Below, piece after piece: positions 1 to 12,154 of a DNA stretch of 64,000 nt. The notes beneath the pieces are model-generated. The model searched no databases. It was not told where the DNA came from and worked only from the letters and a program-made list of their open reading frames with translations. Source of the stretch: Aquila chrysaetos chrysaetos (lineage: Eukaryota > Chordata > Aves > Accipitriformes > Accipitridae); contig NC_044022.1 in assembly GCF_900496995.4 (NCBI RefSeq), forward strand, positions 16,568,938-16,632,937. The letters run 5' to 3'. The position numbers and the translations under genes were made by a program. The stretch's first letter is position 1, and each line of letters begins with the position of its first letter.

Positions 1-3000
1 CATACTGGATGTATTACTCTCCCTATTTATTTGCTTGCATGTTCTAAATCTCATTCTTAGTGTGAATATGTTGAGCTTTAACTTTTGTAACTTTTGTTAA
101 AGCTCAACACTTTTTTTTTTTTAAATCTCAGAGCCTGAAGAGTCTGTTCCTGAAATCTTGTTCCCCACATAGGTACTTCCAGTTCACAGATGATTCACTC
201 CTTAAAGCATCTCTTTGATACACTTGTTCTACCACAGTTAGATTGAGCTCCAAAGATCTCCTCTCCAGAAGAGAAAGAGTACTATAGTCTTTGAGACAGT
301 TCAGTGAGTGACATCTATCATGAAGTCATCTCTGAGAATACATATTAAGAGCCAGGTGGATTTCTCATTTTTCAGAGACTACCAAACTACTTTCAGACAG
401 CAATAACTAATGGTCAATTGTGTTCTGAGGTAGCTGCTGAGCTAGAAAAGAAGGCATTCGTTACCCATCACCTCAGGTACCGTTGTTACCAGGACAAAAA
501 ATTTCAGTATTGAAATTACTCAGAGTTTGTCTTTGACTTCACTGCCAACAGAGAAGTCTCCTAAGAAGGAATTCATTTCACCCTGCTTTAAATGTCTAAA
601 TCTGATCTACCTCTTACGTACTTTTTGTAGTCAGTAAAAGATAAATAGGCACTTGCATGGCACATCTGTCCCATTCAAAACTTGACAGATGAATATCACC
701 TAGCTCAAGTGTTTCAGGTAACTGTACGGGAGATTTCCATGTTAAATCTCTCTATTTAACATGAAAGAAAGATGACTGTGATGATGCAATTCAGGGGAGG
801 TCCCACAGGAATATGGTATGAGCAGAGAATAAGGAAAACAAGAGCCCAGAGTAAATCTGAAGAAAGTGTGGAACCACAAAGAAATCAAAGGCAAAGGAGT
901 TCTTGAGAGGTAAAGACACCAGCAAAACCCAGAAGTGGAACAGCATAGACGTGGGAAGTATTTGCTGTAAGAGTGCTGTGGCTCCGGCACCCTTCGGAGA
1001 AAAAGAAGTCCAGAACTGCTGGAGTTTGTGAAAATCACAAATCCAAAGAGCCTTGGCAAGCAACATTTGTTTCTTATTATCAGGAAATATTTTGCCAGTT
1101 GGGAGAGATATCATCTGGAAGGTTTTGCCACTGTAAGTTCTCAGAGAAGGAAAAAATTCTCCTTGTAGTGTATATATATATATGCAACCATACAGTTACA
1201 TTTGGTATTTGAACTTGTAACTACAACCACAGTTACTGCACTTCAATTACTGCTTATGTGTGATTTTTTCTCTTTCTCTCCCTCCGTACACGCATATATG
1301 TAAAAACATATGTAATTATTAAAAGACTAAGCTGCTACTATCACAGAAGTAGGATACAACAAAAGGAAAAAATACTGAATTTGGTAATAGCATTTCTCAT
1401 CCTTTTACAGTACTACTAAAAAAATCTATAAATTCTGAGCAGGTGTAAGGGGAGATCACTGCACACTGATAGCTCAACCTGAAAAGACTTCTTTTCTAGA
1501 TTAAAAATAAAATAATAAAGATTATAATATAATCCTGGCAGCAGATTTTTACATCTACATCCAAAGGATGTGCAGGTTTGTTAAAGAACAGTGCAATGTC
1601 TTAAAATGTGAACCGAACCTTTTACTGAGCTGTACTGCAGACTCCACTGCTGCAATCAATACTCCAAACAGCCCTATTTTTCTTGGACAAAAACCATACA
1701 TATATCTGACATTTGAGGAAGCCAGGTGAATAAATCAATAGCTAAACAAAAATGCACTTAATCATATCTATTCTGGACAGATGCAGATTGGAAAATCCTA
1801 TATGGTTCACGTATTGCCTTCTGCTTAAAGCTTAGAAATGAACGTGTGTTTCGTAAATGGCAATGTCCTGTTGCTAGAGCATTGCTGAAGCTAGAGTGAT
1901 TACAGTAGCAACTAACTGTATGCCAGCCAGCATTAGACAGATCTATTGCTCAAACTTGAGTTCAGGTACAGTTTGTTGTTAGAGTACCTTAGTATACATA
2001 CGTAACTTAATAACCAACAACTTATGTACTTTATAAGTGTAACAGCTTTACTGGAATATGTAGCAAAGATTCACACATTCACTTTAACCTTAAATCTACT
2101 GGGCTGCGTTTTCTTACCGAGAGTCAGCCCAAGGAGGAAATTAATATATACACATACTTTATCTTTTGTTAATGGTTTTAAGCGGTGACCATTATTGGAT
2201 ATTTCTCATGGCGTTGCAGGTGATCGTTAAACATACATAATAGCCCTACTAAATGAGTATAGATAGCTCTAACGCCAAAAATTTCTATGTTCAAAGGTAT
2301 GTTTGTGCACAGAATGGCTGCTATGCTTAAAGGTGCTCCTTTACTTGACATTACTTCATAAAGCCCTTTGAGATAACCACAGTGCAAATGATGTTTTAGA
2401 AAAACACAATTTTATTTCTTCTCTGCTTTAGCCCTAAGCGGTTCAGCGTTATTTGAACATCAGCAACAGCACTTCTTTACAACTTCAAAGTCAGATTCTA
2501 ACCTCAAATTGGCAGTGCACCGCGAGATTAAAAACCTGCCCAGCACTGGAAGAAATGGATGTTTTCAGCAGAAAGAAGAGCAATGGGAGGTAACAACACG
2601 ACAGTCTAATATCACTCAATTAGAAGGTATATTAAGGTTACACTAAAGTGCCTGACATGAACACTCTTACAGGAAACACTTTAAGAAAGGCGTGAGGAAA
2701 AGGACAACACCATTAAGCTTGGGAAGAGTTTTGTAGCTGTTATTAACCTGGAAGAAGGGCGAGATTCCTTCCAACTGACCTTTTCAGCGAAAACCTCCGT
2801 GTCAGGCGCTCTGCAACCACGAAGCCCAGGTAATGTCCTTTATTTTCAAAATGTGTAATCCTGAAAAGAAGAAAATGCAAATGGATGTCTGAGGTCTTTT
2901 ATTTTCAACCAGTTACAGCTACTGTTTGTTTAGGAACACGGTGAGAGGTCTCTTCTCCTCAGTAAGAAAGAAGAGTATCCCTGTGGTGGAGCCAGCCTGA

Positions 3001-3280
3001 ACCGTGGAAACTGGGAAGCAGCTACAGGTGTTTGGGGGTCCTGCTGGTACAGAGGCAACAGCAGGTCGGGCTGGGTGCGACAGAGTTCCTCGGCAAATTA
3101 AGTCCTCCCGCTGTCCCCAGTCAGCCCCTGCTCCTGGAGGGTACGGAGGCCGCTCTCCATTTTTATTTTAGGCCCATTGTCGCAGAGTTTGATCAACTCG
3201 ACAAGCGCTTCCATCCTGCTGATACGCAAGAAAGCAACCGCTGTTGTGATTTCACCTGTTTTGGCGTTCTCCTTTTTAAC
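1..3280. other. Upstream flank of SMCO4, no supported gene
   Basis: AT-rich single-copy-looking DNA to the left of the CpG island. The open frames on either strand are short (about 100 codons or fewer), lack splice-site support and resemble no family I know. The only structure I can point to is a perfect 14-bp stem-loop next to a T-run at 69-121 (listed separately). Regulatory elements for SMCO4 may lie here but none can be named from sequence alone. Confidence 0.6.
69..109. repeat. Perfect 14-bp inverted repeat followed by a T-run
   Basis: Arms 69-82 and 96-109 are exact reverse complements, with a 13-nt T-rich loop (83-95). A run of Ts starts immediately after (111-122). The stem is visible directly; its origin (chance, snap-back duplication or a small mobile-element remnant) is unknown. 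Confidence 0.8.
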
Positions 3281-3439
3281 CCGCCGGTAAATGCCACACC
3301 GCGTGACTGGGAGCAACGCTTCCCGTGCAGCGCCCTGTGAGACTTGCGCCGGGACTGCCCACGGCTTCCACACCTGCCTCTCCCACCCCCTCCGGCGCTC
3401 CCGTCCCACACAGCCAGCGGGGGGACACCTGAGAGGTCC

Positions 3440-3453
3440 GGGGGGGGGGGGGG
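3440..3453. repeat. Poly-G run (14 G)
   Basis: Uninterrupted G homopolymer near the left edge of the CpG island, followed by GGGTA. It can be expected to be polymorphic and prone to sequencing error. Confidence 0.9.
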
Positions 3454-4508
3454 TCGGGTATAACTCACCCCGCTTCACCCGGGGGTTCCCTTCGGGCGGG
3501 CGCTGCTCAGCCCCCCTGCGCGTCGCCGGCTCCCGCCCGCCGCGGCGGGCGCTGAGGGGCGGCGGCGGCGGCCGGCCGCGCCTCGTCCCTCAGCTTCCCG
3601 CCCTCGCGGCTGAGCTCCCCTCAGCGCCCCGCGCCGCCGCAGGAGCGGGGGCGGCCCGCGTCCCCTCAGCGCCGGCAGCGCAGCCGCGGCTTGGCGGGAC
3701 CGGGGCGAGGCTCGGGGGCAGCGGGTCCCTCGGCGTGCGGCAGAGGGCGCCCCGCATTCCGCCAGAGCGGGGCCGGGAGGAGCCTCCGGCTCGGCTCGGC
3801 GCGGCGCGGCCGGGGAGGGAGCTGCCACGTCCTCTGCGCCGAGCGGCGAGGGAAGCCAGCCCGCGCCTCGGTCCCACGTGTGGCGGAGCGGGGAAGTTGC
3901 CGGCGGCCAGCTCGGGCTCTGCCCCTCTCCCGCCGCTGCCCGTCCCTTCCCCGTCCCTCGGGTGAGCGCAACTCCAAGTAAGGGCGCGCTGGCCCGCTCC
4001 CGCCCGCTGTCCCGGGGGAGGCCCCCGGGGCGGTGGGTGCGGGCGGCAGCGGCGTGCCGGAGGCGGTGGGAAGGGGGCGGCGGGCGGCGCTGAGGGGGCG
4101 CGGGTCGAGCCCGCGGTGTCCCCCGGGGGAGCGGCGGGGCAGCGGACTCGGCTCCCGGGCGGGCCAACTTCCTGCGGACTTTGGCTCCGAGCGCTCCTTC
4201 CCGGGGCAGCGGGAGCGGCCCGGGGTCCGGCGGCCGGGGCGACGCGGTCAAGACCGGAAAGTTTTAAAAGCGGCTCTGCGGGCTGGGTGCCGCGGCGGAG
4301 AGCCGGGAGGCGAGCGTGGCGCGCCGCGGCGGCGGGCGGGCGGGGGAGAGCCGCCGCCTCAGCGTGTGTGGCGAAGGGGCGGCCGCGGCCGGCGGGCGGC
4401 TCGGGGCGCCCTGCCGGCGTCTGTCGGCGGGGCGGCCCGGCTGGCGGCTGGCTCCCAGCCCTGAAACGAAACCGCCTCCGGTAGAGACCCCGCCGCGGGG
4501 GAGGCCCT

Positions 4509-4525
4509 GGCGGCGGCGGCGGCGG
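4509..4525 (+). repeat. (GGC)n triplet tract in the CpG island
   Basis: Almost six uninterrupted GGC units inside the CpG island, upstream of two candidate first-exon donors (4553, 4646). If either donor is used, the tract would be in the SMCO4 5' UTR. Confidence 0.9.
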
Positions 4526-7500
4526 TCCCGCCGCTCCGGGCGGGGAGCTCAGGTGTGCCGCCGGTTTAGCGGAGCGGGAGGCGCGCCGCCGGGCCGCGCC
4601 GTTGGGCTTGGATCGCAGCCCCCGAGAAGCTCTGCTGGGAGATGGGTGAGGAAAATAACTCTTAAAAAGACTCGCAGAAGACTTTCAGGTTTTGTGTTTT
4701 CGCCTTTTGGTTTTTTTTTCTCCTTAATTTCGGTTCCCCGGTCGCGAGTACGATTGTGCTGAGAAACGACTGAGACCAGTGTTTAAGCAGCCTATTGACA
4801 AAAATCTCAGGAAAGCATGAAAAGGTGACCCGGGAAAAAATCCTGATAATCCGTTCTGAATGTAAAAATGTGGCTTTTGTCTCTTCTTTAAGCACTGTGC
4901 CTTCGTTTCTGTGTGTTTTGTCCCTGAGATGTGCTGACGTGAGTTGGGTTTGTAGCTTTTTGGTTCTCCTTATTGTTGGTTACTTAAAAAAAAAAAAAAA
5001 ATTCTGTTATATTTCTAAACCGGTTATGGCTCAAACCTTCTTTTAAAGCAGTAGAGAAAATAAATGTTCTCATGACACAGAGATTTCCGTTCTGGGGTCC
5101 CGATCCTGCCTACAATTTGTATAAGCTTTTTTATCGGTCTGTGTGGTACCATGCTGGGCTGAGACCTCCTAGGGTTTCCATGTTTCTCTCAATTTTGAAA
5201 ATGTGATTGGCAGTTATTTTTAGCTTTGTTAAAAATTTCCTCCTTTAAATGAACCAGGACTCTTGCAGGAATTCCCTGATGCCTGTTAAAAAAAAGTAAA
5301 ATGAGTTTCTCATTAGTACATTTTTAATAACTTTTTGCTCTCCCTCTCTCTCTTAACTGGCTTTTAGTGGCCTATTTATAACACACAGACCTCCTAGGCT
5401 GAAGTTAAGAAGAAAGCTGATTTTAGACTGTTCTTAACCTTTGTAGGTAGAAATTTCACTGATCTTTGTCAGATAAATGAACTGCTCCTTGTCACAGCAA
5501 TCTTAGCTGCTGCTTTCCCTCATGCTTTGTGGGAAAAGTAAAAGGGACATCTACCAACAGGAATTCTGAGTGCAGCCGTCAAATATCTCTTTATCATGTG
5601 GAAAACTCTAGAAATTACCTGTATCTTTAGGCCTTTTTCCAGCATGGATTTGCACAGGTGTCTTTATTTTGCTCCTGGAGAGGGTTTTGGTACAGCTGTT
5701 GACCCCACAAGCAGGGTGATACAGAAGAGCATGGATGGCACTGGCAGACATACAGAGATAAAGACAAGCCATTTACAGAGCCGGGCATCTTCAGATGCTG
5801 CCAGGGTGGACATCAGAAAGCCCTCCTTCTAGGGAGTCCTTAGCACACATAACACCCTTTTGCAATGTGACTGGTGTTCACAGACTGATGCAACTGCTTT
5901 GTGTGAGACGTATTTAGCAGTGGCCACATGCCCACACCTCCTGTCTGTGGAACACCACCTGAGCTTTGAAGCTACCCTAGAGCATCAGACTTGTGTGGAA
6001 ATTGCCCTGTGTGAGGTGACAACCCTAAGTCATGCTCCCTAGCTGACCAGTGGTTTGTTGCTGCTTTTTTGGAGGTGTGTACGGTAACAGTAAGAGTGGA
6101 CTGTTCCCTCGCTGACTGCTGCTATATCCGTATGCTAGCAAAATAATCTCAGGGTTTTTTTTTTTAAATCTAATTGTGTTTTTCTGTGCATTAAATAGAC
6201 AGTGAAATGCTTTTGCATATGTATAAGATGCACATGCTGATTAGGTGATATGAGCTGGCTTATGGGACAGTAGATAGACCATACACTAAATCTTTTGGCC
6301 ATGGCACTTCGTGTGTAATGTCATGCAGTTTTCTTGTTTGTTTTTGTTACAAATTTTCCTCCTCCATCATCTTTCTCCCTTGCCTGTTACTTTGAGGCCC
6401 AACAAGGCTTATCCCAATGGTGTGTGCGCTACCAAGAAGCAGTGGTGTAGAGGAGCTGAAAGAATTTATCCATGAAGAGTCACAGGAGACCTGCCCTGAT
6501 TCAGCAGGTAGCACTGGTGTCATGGGGACTGTGCTAGAGAGAGAAACATTGATCTTTTACAGTGGTATCAGGGTTTGAGAGAACTGAGCATTAAGTCTCT
6601 GCTGAATTGGGCTGGGTTTTGCTTTTACTATTACAGCTGTGCCCCGGCTACTCCCAAAGCCATCTGAGCCCTTAGAAAATGGATGTGGCATCTCTTGATT
6701 CAACTACTTTGGTCCAGGTGCTCCAGGATAAAATTATCTCTGTCTCCATACTAGTTTCTCCATCATGCACTGCAAGAAGCATCTATGGGTGGATTGATGT
6801 CCATGTGCAGTAGCAACTTCTGTTGCATGCCAATCTGGATGTCTCTGGTTTTTGACTGATTATGGAAATCCTATCATGCTTGGAGAAACTTCCCGCAAAG
6901 AGATCTTGGGTTGTTGTCTTCTCTGGAGAACCCCCTAAGGCCGATTGCTGTACAGGGCCACCAGAGCAATGGCAGGGCTGGTCTGTAAGACCACAAGTTC
7001 TGTAACCAGGTGGCATTTTTTTCTCAAGCTAAGAGATCCTGAGGGGTCTCTGTCATTGTGCTGTTCTGTCTTGCTCCCTTTTTGTTTTGTTTTGGTTTTT
7101 TTAATTATTGCAGTATCAGCTTTCCAGTAAGTGCTCTGTAAAGCTGAGAAGTTACCTTCCTTTCTGCCCATTATGGGAAAGAGTTACGTTGACAGATGTG
7201 GGCTCTGTGAGGATTTGCTGAGCTCTTAATCCTGTTTGTGGCTAATAGGCCATGCTAATGTGGAAGGGCATCTCTTTCAGTATATAAAGGTCTTAACTGC
7301 TTGCTACCTTAGGGAAATGTGCTGTTAAAATGCTGTGATTGTCTTAGCAGCAGTGGCAGGCCATGAGGGTGTCTATGTAAAACTCGGCAACAGTGCAGGC
7401 TGCCTCCCCCCACTTTTTTTTTTTCTTTGAGAGAGAGATTTTTACTTGGTAAGACAAACCCTAAAATAATTGCTGTAGGCAATAGAGGAAGTAGGCTTTG

Positions 7501-9588
7501 TATGTTCAATGTGGCAAACAGCCAGAGATCAGATATTTGTGAGCCCTTTAGGCACACCTGTATCTTGAGGGGGATGAGAATGTGTGATAATATTCTCTTT
7601 GTTGTCTTTTGCCCTACCACTAGTTTAGTTTCAGGGTTTGGGGTTTTTTTTTTGTCTTCTCCATCCTGCTTCGTTTGATTTCTTGTATGCCCTTTTTAGT
7701 TGCAAAGTTAGTCACTTCTTTCTCACCTCAAAATGGGAGCTCTGTGCTTTTAGATGTCAGTGGGCCTAGAAGTTTCTGACCACTTCTGTCATTAGAAATC
7801 TCATAGAATTTCTCAGAGTAGGGCATGCCCCAATCGAATTATTCTGTATTAAAGTTCTGAAAGTATAAGCATAATTTTAAGTATATTAGCAACTTGGCAG
7901 AGACTTCTCTGTCTAGTCCACCAGTATGCTGGTGAAAACTTAATATAAATAAATAGTGTGCAGTGATAGGACTTTCCCCTGCAGTTTCATGTGAGTGTAG
8001 AAAACACCACTGTCCATCTCGTATGATTAAGAAACTAATTAAGCAGCTACTTTATTAAAGATGGGGGCTACATTCTTGGGATCAAAGGAGTTACATTGTG
8101 TAGTTTGCTGGTGAGATTCTTTGGGGCTACAAAGTTTGTGAGCAAAGTAACTGCTTGCCTTCCTGTTTGCTAATACGGAATATTAAAGACATATGCAAGA
8201 TAGGGATCTTAGTTCCATGTTAACCAAGCATTTGGTGGAGGATGTTGATAAAACCAGAAACTGGAGCTGGGTTTGTAGATGGAAGACAGAGGGTAAGTGA
8301 TTTGTGACACTGACTTGCAGTATGTAAGACACTTGATTTTTAGGTTTCTCTTGAGTGGAGGTTGCTAACAGTGCCAAAATACTTGTATTTCCCCCTTTAT
8401 ATCAAGTACTATCTGTAACAGCTGCATTGGAAGGCTGCTTCTGTGACTATAATGTATTCTCTCTATAGTTGGCTTATAAAAATTAGACACAATAATAGGG
8501 AGACTCAGTGAAAGCATCAATCTTGAGGAATTTTTTTTTTTCTTTAAACAGGTGGTAACATTAATGCTAGGCTTTTCTCAGTCATTTGCAGGTGCCTGTG
8601 GACTTCCTGAGGCAGAGGGACTTAGAAAAGGAGTCTGCACGCAGAGTGGGTGGGTTCTGGCCCACTCAGGTGGGTATTGACTTTCTGCGTTATGGCAGAA
8701 GGTCAGAGAAGATGAGTGTACAAGGTTTTGTGAAATGGCCAGATGTGCAGTAGCAGGAATGCTGAAACTCATTATCAGACTTACCAACGCCTGCGAACCA
8801 GGCTAGAATGTGAACTCGTGACTGGTGCCTTAAGCCTTAGTGCCAGCTAGCCTCTTATCTGCTCCCTTTCATGATTTTTATTTTATCTTGTTTGGATTGC
8901 ACATGTTTTCCATTAGACTTTCTAATGATCCTTTTCTTTGCACTATAGTTATCTGTATTTTTCTTTCCTTTTTACCCCCAGCTGTTCTTTGTCAGTTTGT
9001 CTGATTTTTTTTTTTAATTGCATCGTTAGATTTTTCTCCTTCTGTGCACCCCCCCATGTTGTTTACATTTGTTCTTCCTTTATTCATCTTCTTATATTTT
9101 TCCCTTTTTAACTCTTATCCTTAGAGGAACCAGTTTTGCTCTTGGAGACCAGCCCTTTCTTATTGATTGCCAGCTGCTTTTATTGAAACTAATTTGCATT
9201 CTCTGCTCTTATTGTGCTAGACAGAGGACTAGTGATTTTGAGTAAAGCTCTTTCCCCAAAGGCTTTGCTCAGAAATTGTCTCTGTATTTCACAAAAAGAG
9301 TGGAAAATAAAGACCAGCATCAGTGCAAAAGCTGTTCCTGCCTAAACCAATGTGTTTGTGTCTTTGTCACATGAAGAGTAGAAATGTGGCCTGCCCTGCT
9401 GCAGGCACAAATGACTTCTCTAGGCTGAAATGAGCTGGTGGGTTGGGGGGAGTGCAGAATTATGTGGCCTTATGTTTACTTATATGGGCACCCCTTAGAC
9501 TCTGGCAGTAACAAACCCAATCCATTTTGATTGGGGTTGTGTATTGGCTTGGTACTTTCGTTTACAAGCAATTGTGTAGCTGTGATTT

Positions 9589-9599
9589 CCCCCCCCCCC
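9589..9599. repeat. Poly-C run (11 C)
   Basis: Uninterrupted C homopolymer in the SMCO4 intron. Confidence 0.9.
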
Positions 9600-12030
9600 G
9601 TAGGCAACTCTAAAAAAATGTATTAAGACTAAAGATATACTACGGTTGTAGTTGAAGAGCCGTGGCTGCATAATTGTAAACTCGGAAAAAAATTAAATCG
9701 GAGCAGGTGGCTGGGGGGGGCTTTAATGCTCTAAGTACTACCTGCCTTCAGATGGGCTCTTTGATAAGGGTCTTTAATAAGGCTCAAGGAGCCTTATTAA
9801 TTGCTAAATATAAAAACCTTGCGTTCAGGCCATGTTGATTTTGGGCCTTGTATCATGCTGGAGGTATGGATAATCGTGATTTGGATGTACCAAACCTCAG
9901 GGTGTATATCAGTCTCCTTCTCAGACTGCTTTCTGTTTATAAATTGGTCTCACTGCTTTTTCACCCAATGTTAGTTTGTTTTTGTTTGACAACTTGGCTT
10001 TGTCTGTGTGTTTGCAAAGGAGTTCTCTGACTGTGGTAGTGCTTAGTATCAGGTCTGGAGAGGAGGTGTGCTGTATAAATCTCTTATTAAAACTCACTGA
10101 AGTGCTTTGCCTCTAAAATGTTTGTCCTAGCATGGCTGCTTACTGGAGTTGGATGTCAATAGCATCTTACACTTTATATAGCGTTGTTGCGTCATGAAAG
10201 ATCTCATGCTTGACTTTGACACCCAACTAGAAGGATAACAAAAATAAGGAATTGTTCAGGTGAAGCTGCAGCATGCAGCTTTTAGTTACAAAAGTGCACC
10301 CTCAAACATAGCTTAGGTACATGGCTGTCATACAAGTAAGATTCAAGATCTCAGAGCCTTTTACTAGACCTTACTGGTGCCAGTATAAAATATGGCTCTG
10401 GGCCTGCAGCCATGCCACAAAAAGGCTCAGGGAATTCACCTGTAGTTGTTTGGTTTTGCAAACTTAGGTCTGCTTAGAAAGCAATACACTTACTGTGCTG
10501 GGTCTTGCCATCAACCCACCACACCCACCGTCATGGTGCAGCCTACTTTGGATGAGGGAGCATACAGTTAAACTCTAGCATAGTTTAGGACAGAAACTGA
10601 AGGATACACATCTGTCTTAATAGGCTTGAGGGGTTTAGGTAGGGATGCTGCATAGCATCAGAAAAACTCAAGTTTACTGAATTGATAACTGTTTAAAGGA
10701 GTGGCTTGTAGTTACACTATTATAATCTGTGAAGAATGTTTGAAGGCTTGGAGACTTGGAGTTACTTGTGGTGACAGACTTCAGCATGGAGGAAAGGGGT
10801 GCATGACAACTTCTTGCCTAAATGTTTGGGTTTGATACCGTTACTCAGAAGTCTTGATGCTGGTTCTTGCTGCTGAATTGAGATTATTTCAGTCTGCAGA
10901 GCAAGCCTTAGACAGTTTCCCTCCATTGTTTAAGTCTTTCCCACAGTGGTAAGAGATATATTTAACAGGATAGAAAACAGTGTCTGTAAAAGTGAGATTT
11001 GCTCTGAAATCTGATTGCTTGAACTATTTCTAAGTCTTTTACATTTCTAAAAGTTGAAGCTGACTTACTTCTTTCTGTTGATAATTTATTTAGCATGTTA
11101 ACTCATTGTACAATAATCTCCAACAAACACACTTCTGCTTTTTTTAAAAATGACATTATAACTTGGTGAAGAGAAATGGAAATATTTGTATAAAATCATT
11201 TTATTGTTTTTTTTCCATGTCTTCCAGCTATAGCACTGCCTTCCTGAGTGGGAGAAAGTGAGACCTTTCTGTTCTGTGTTCAAACAGAACAAAATGCAGA
11301 AGCCAATAGTAGACGTAGGAGTGAGACTCAATTTGACTTTTCAAATCTTTGTCTTTGCTAATAACAGGATGGGTTATTACTATTGAACATGATGATTTTT
11401 TTAAAAATGAAAGTTATTAAACTTAGCATGTGCTTAAGGGGTGGGGGGAGCAAGGGGAGTTCCAAGCACCCAAAGAAACCTGTAGGAATAAATCTTTGGA
11501 GCAAATTCAATATCAAGCAGGAATATTCAGGTTGGGCTGTATGTCTTAACATTGATCTCCTCCTGGACTAATTATGCCCCTCCTAATACTGATAGGGTGT
11601 AGCTATACAATGCCTTGCAGCCTGACCTATGCTTCTCTGCCCACACTCTTAAATAATTAGAGAGGAGTTGGACCTTCTCTATAAGCCTTCTAGCTTTGTT
11701 ATTTCAGTGCTGTGCTCAATTTAAAATGCAGTGCTGAGAGACTGGCCTTTTTTAACTTAGGCACAGCACCAGTCTAACCAATCACTGCAGCTTTTGAACT
11801 GGAGCTGGTTTGCATCTGATCTTCTCTGAACAGGAGTGAGGAAGATTGGGTCTGTCTGTGGTGTACCACCCCATCATACCCCATGATTGGTTCTGGTAAA
11901 TCAAAGCTGCTGACAACTAACTTAGCTGGTTTTTTTCATGTTCCCTTCCTCATGCTCTGTATATGTTCCTGAGATGCCCAACTGCCAGTGGGAGGTTAGT
12001 CTCAGCTGTCCGTTGTGACTTTGAAAAACT

Positions 12031-12154
12031 TTGGGGAGTGGGTGTTGGTTTTTGGGGTGTGTGTGGGTTTTTTGTTTGTTTATTTTGGGGTTTTTGTAAG
12101 TTTTGTTTTGTTGTTGGTGGTGGTTGCTTTGGTTTGGGGTTTGGGGGTTTTTGG
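12031..12154 (+). repeat. G/T-rich low-complexity tract
   Basis: About 120 bases almost free of C and poor in A on the + strand, made of T-runs alternating with TTGGGG, TTTGGG and GTGG blocks. There are at least five runs of three or more Gs, so the non-template strand could form G-quadruplexes. It lies inside the SMCO4 intron with the G-rich strand as the sense strand. Confidence 0.85.

Larger units (their letters stand above)
3280..4660 (+). promoter_or_regulatory. SMCO4: CpG-island promoter and first (non-coding) exon region of SMCO4
   Basis: About 1.4 kb of extremely GC-rich, CpG-dense DNA with sharp edges against AT-rich flanks: the typical bird or mammal CpG-island promoter. It has many GC-box-like GGGCGG/GGGGCGG cores, an E-box-like CACGTG in CCCACGTGTGG near 3877, a 14-G run at 3440-3453 and a (GGC)n tract at 4509-4525. 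I see no convincing TATA box, as expected for dispersed CpG-island initiation. It lies on the + side upstream of the SMCO4 coding exon, so it is assigned to SMCO4, whose 5' UTR is non-coding and separate from the coding exon. Possible first-exon splice donors are GT at 3962 (GTGAGC), 3978 (GTAAGG), 4553 (GTGTGC) and 4646 (GTGAGG); the sequence does not say which is used. A bidirectional promoter cannot be excluded. Confidence 0.85.

Noticed and set aside
3291-4484. Several long open frames on both strands in the CpG island (up to about 260 codons)
   Set aside because: GC-rich, CpG-dense DNA has few stop codons in all frames. The products are Arg/Pro/Gly/Ala strings on both strands at once and resemble no family.
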